Assembly: GCA_013138655.1 (NCBI GenBank) | Contig: WTCI01000326.1 | Span: forward strand, 1-13,586 | Direction of reading: 5' to 3' | Source of the DNA: Desulfuromonadaceae bacterium | GTDB taxonomy: Bacteria > Desulfobacterota > Desulfuromonadia > Desulfuromonadales > Geopsychrobacteraceae | DNA: 13,586 nucleotides | Notes under the pieces: model-generated | Databases searched by the model: none | What the model was told of the DNA's origin: nothing | What the model saw: only the letters and a program-made list of their open reading frames with translations | Shown: piece after piece, positions 13,476 to 13,586 of the stretch | Layout of the letters: each line of letters begins with the position of its first letter | Numbering within the stretch: the first letter of the stretch is position 1 | Translations under genes and position numbers: made by a program

Positions 13476-13586
13476 TTAGAGTAAGGCACCCAGGGTTTCG
13501 TTAATCAGATCGGGAGTGAACGGTTTTTTGATCGCGCCTTTGGCTCCATAGGATTTGGCTTCATCGATGATGTCCGCACCCGTCTC
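13476..13586 (-). CDS. CheY-like response regulator receiver, C-terminal part
   Basis: Only the last 36 residues are in the window; the gene continues past the right edge. They read ETGADIIDEAKSYGAKGAIK followed by KPFTPDLINETLGALL and a TAA at 13476-13478. The GAKGAIKKPF segment is the beta-5 strand with the conserved Lys-Pro of receiver domains, and the remainder is helix alpha-5. The protein ends right after the receiver fold, so it is a single-domain CheY-like regulator or the last domain of a longer protein. As first visible gene of the operon it is the probable substrate of the downstream CheX-type phosphatases. Confidence 0.85.
   Translation of the reverse strand, partial: ETGADIIDEAKSYGAKGAIKKPFTPDLINETLGALL

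Overview
The window looks like a chromosomal segment of an anaerobic bacterium of the Desulfuromonadales type (Geobacter, Desulfuromonas or Pelobacter relatives). The basis is a gene set with two ferredoxin-containing MinD-type ATPases next to a NifX/NifB-fold protein, several stand-alone CheX/CheC-like proteins, and a sigma-54 activator with a FleQ-like DNA-binding end. The genus assignment is inference; no 16S or other marker is present.

Layout. Bases 1-2080 are an accessory scar. They hold a frameshifted IS4-family transposase (49-804), a small hypothetical gene with its own promoter and terminator (836-1378), about 400 bp with no recognisable gene, the 5' stub of an IS3-type orfA (1802-1903), and an internally deleted fragment of a second IS4-type transposase on the minus strand (1893-2068). 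From 2085 to 4169 the minus strand carries a spermidine-synthase-like protein and, upstream of it, an RhlE-type DEAD-box helicase. A strong hairpin terminator (4342-4392) separates these from a three-gene minus-strand operon (4392-6843). That operon encodes a two-domain NifX-like protein and two MinD/ferredoxin ATPases, behind a sigma-70-like promoter whose -10 lies inside two overlapping palindromes. The set resembles the ORP (orange protein) gene group of Desulfovibrio.

The plus strand then carries a glycerophosphodiester phosphodiesterase, a 179-bp near-perfectly centred palindromic repeat, tadA, tRNA-Ser(CGA) with a strong terminator, and a receiver-less sigma-54 activator with a textbook sigma-70 promoter (7207-10263). 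Convergent to it, from the right edge, runs a minus-strand chemotaxis-type operon: the C-terminus of a CheY-like receiver, a 152-aa CheX, a second ungapped 152-aa CheX paralogue, and a 617-aa protein with two CheC/CheX-like domains and a degenerate receiver. No CheA, CheW or receptor gene is visible, so partners must lie elsewhere.

The most distinctive observations are the tandem CheC-like/pseudo-receiver protein with its CheX pair, the ORP-like operon with its double-palindrome operator, and a set of structured repeats. The repeats are two long imperfect palindromes (8055-8233 and 12733-12885) and a recurring hairpin family at 4342, 10277 and 12884. One palindrome creates a false N-terminal extension of a CheX gene, which is corrected here.
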